Assembly (NCBI RefSeq): GCF_036402745.1
Contig: NZ_DASWSJ010000029.1
Location: 1 to 32,986 of the forward strand
From: Actinophytocola sp036402745
GTDB taxonomy: Bacteria > Actinomycetota > Actinomycetes > Mycobacteriales > Pseudonocardiaceae
Length of the DNA stretch: 32,986 bases
Reading direction: 5' to 3'
The position numbers and the translations under genes were made by a program. Below, piece by piece: positions 32,239 to 32,986 of this stretch. How positions within the stretch are numbered: position 1 is the stretch's first letter; the number at the start of each line of letters is the position of its first letter. The notes under the pieces were generated by a model that made no database searches, had not been told where the DNA came from, and was given only the letters and a program-made list of their open reading frames with translations.

Positions 32239-32986
32239 CTAGACCAGCGACGGGCGGGTCGCCAGCAGGTGGGAGAACCTCGCCGCCCCCGCTCTCGCCG
32301 CCCTCTCAAGGTGCCAGCGCCTGGCCGGGAACGTCGATGCCGGGACCGAGAACGCCACCGCGCCCATCACTCGTTTCTGGGTGTCCAGCACCGGCGCCGA
32401 GAGGCAGGCCAGCTCCGGCTGGAACTCCTCGATCTCCAGGGCCATCCCGGCTCGCTCGACGTTGTCCAGCTCCGTGTCCAGGTCCGCCGCGCGGACGTGG
32501 GTCCGCTCGGTCAGTCTCGGCATGCCGGCGCTCGACAGGTACTCACGCCGGGCTCGGCGGGGCATCGAGGCCAACAACACCTTGCCGAACGCCGTCGCGT
32601 GGGCGGCCTCGTGGAAGCCGAAGTCCAACGGCGTGGCGCGGGGGAACTCCGGGGAGTCGGCCACCGCGGCCACCACGATGTCCGTCTCGCGGAAGACCGT
32701 GTAGTACGCCGCCGCCTCGGTGCGTCGATGCAGGTGATGCAGCTCGTCCTGCAGCTCCTGGCCCACGTCCAGCTCCGCGCACAGTCGCTGATAGAGACTG
32801 CCGACCTTGTAGCCGAGCCCGAACCCGCGGCCGTGCCCGAGGCGGATCAGGTAGCCCTCGTGCACCAGGGTGTTGAGCAGGTGATACGTCGTCGACAGGT
32901 TGTAGCCGGCACGCCTCGCCACCGCCTTCGCGGTGATGCCGTCGCCCGCGGAACCAACGATGTCGAGTACCCGCAGCGCGCGCTGC
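32239..32986 (-). CDS. IclR-family transcriptional regulator (partial)
   Basis: The frame enters from the right edge, about 249 visible codons. The winged helix reads ALRVLDIVGSAGDGITAKAV then ARRAGYNLSTTYHLLNTLVH; the effector domain follows, with HATAFGKVLLASMPRRARRE and ACLSAPVLDTQKRVMGAVAF. The start lies beyond the window. IclR proteins with this effector domain respond to small metabolites; the target is probably upstream of the gene, outside the window. Confidence 0.93.
   Translation of the reverse strand, partial: QRALRVLDIVGSAGDGITAKAVARRAGYNLSTTYHLLNTLVHEGYLIRLGHGRGFGLGYKVGSLYQRLCAELDVGQELQDELHHLHRRTEAAAYYTVFRETDIVVAAVADSPEFPRATPLDFGFHEAAHATAFGKVLLASMPRRARREYLSSAGMPRLTERTHVRAADLDTELDNVERAGMALEIEEFQPELACLSAPVLDTQKRVMGAVAFSVPASTFPARRWHLERAARAGAARFSHLLATRPSLV

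Overview
The window is very GC-rich, with coding frames ending almost every codon in G or C. It carries mycothiol-type DinB, ECF41 sigma, nSTAND1-WD40, class-E-sortase (LAxTG) and MsiK-dependent-style ABC genes. This suggests a soil actinobacterium, most likely Pseudonocardiales-like (Amycolatopsis/Lentzea/Saccharothrix type). The taxonomic call is inference. No rRNA, tRNA, CRISPR, phage or transposase gene was seen.

Layout. 1-8.2 kb: a partial ECF41 sigma factor, then B12-dependent methionine synthase (metH) behind what reads as an S-adenosylhomocysteine riboswitch. Its P1 helix is mutually exclusive with a hairpin that buries the metH ribosome site. Upstream lies a MerR regulator with a cobalamin-binding domain, then a DinB enzyme, pyruvate:quinone oxidoreductase (poxB) and a frameshifted lipoprotein relic. 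8.2-12.8 kb: a large HTH-nSTAND1-TM-WD40 protein diverges from a 16-residue peptide gene across a control region with three TTGTTCA-type half sites. An LAETG wall-anchored protein and a small membrane protein follow. 12.9-14.5 kb: a broken molybdenum hydroxylase operon with an intact [2Fe-2S] subunit. It is followed by one short frame that fuses the start of the FAD subunit to the end of the molybdenum subunit, and then a TetR gene.

14.5-25.7 kb: one tightly packed minus-strand carbohydrate operon. In transcription order it holds an enolase-superfamily acid-sugar dehydratase-like gene, GH27, two permeases, GH95 fucosidase, an acetylxylan-esterase-type enzyme, the solute-binding lipoprotein, a GntR/FCD regulator and DUF6098. 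Several junctions are ATGA or longer overlaps. A perfect 14-bp palindrome heads the operon, and a close variant lies before the regulator gene. No transporter ATPase is present. The GH95 gene contains an in-frame, 166-bp imperfect palindrome that resembles a protein-coding palindromic repeat element.

25.8-33 kb: a secreted alginate-lyase-type protein behind a DasR-like site, a TetR/SRPBCC divergent pair, DoxX-like and DUF1801 genes, an epimerase-like tail fragment and a small membrane protein. A 0.57-kb AT-richer gap follows, then a BtuF-like cobalamin-binding protein, an SRPBCC gene next to the wreck of its ArsR partner, and a partial IclR regulator. Gene decay recurs here (four relics in 33 kb), as do promoters placed about 7 bases before the start codon, which suggests leaderless mRNAs.
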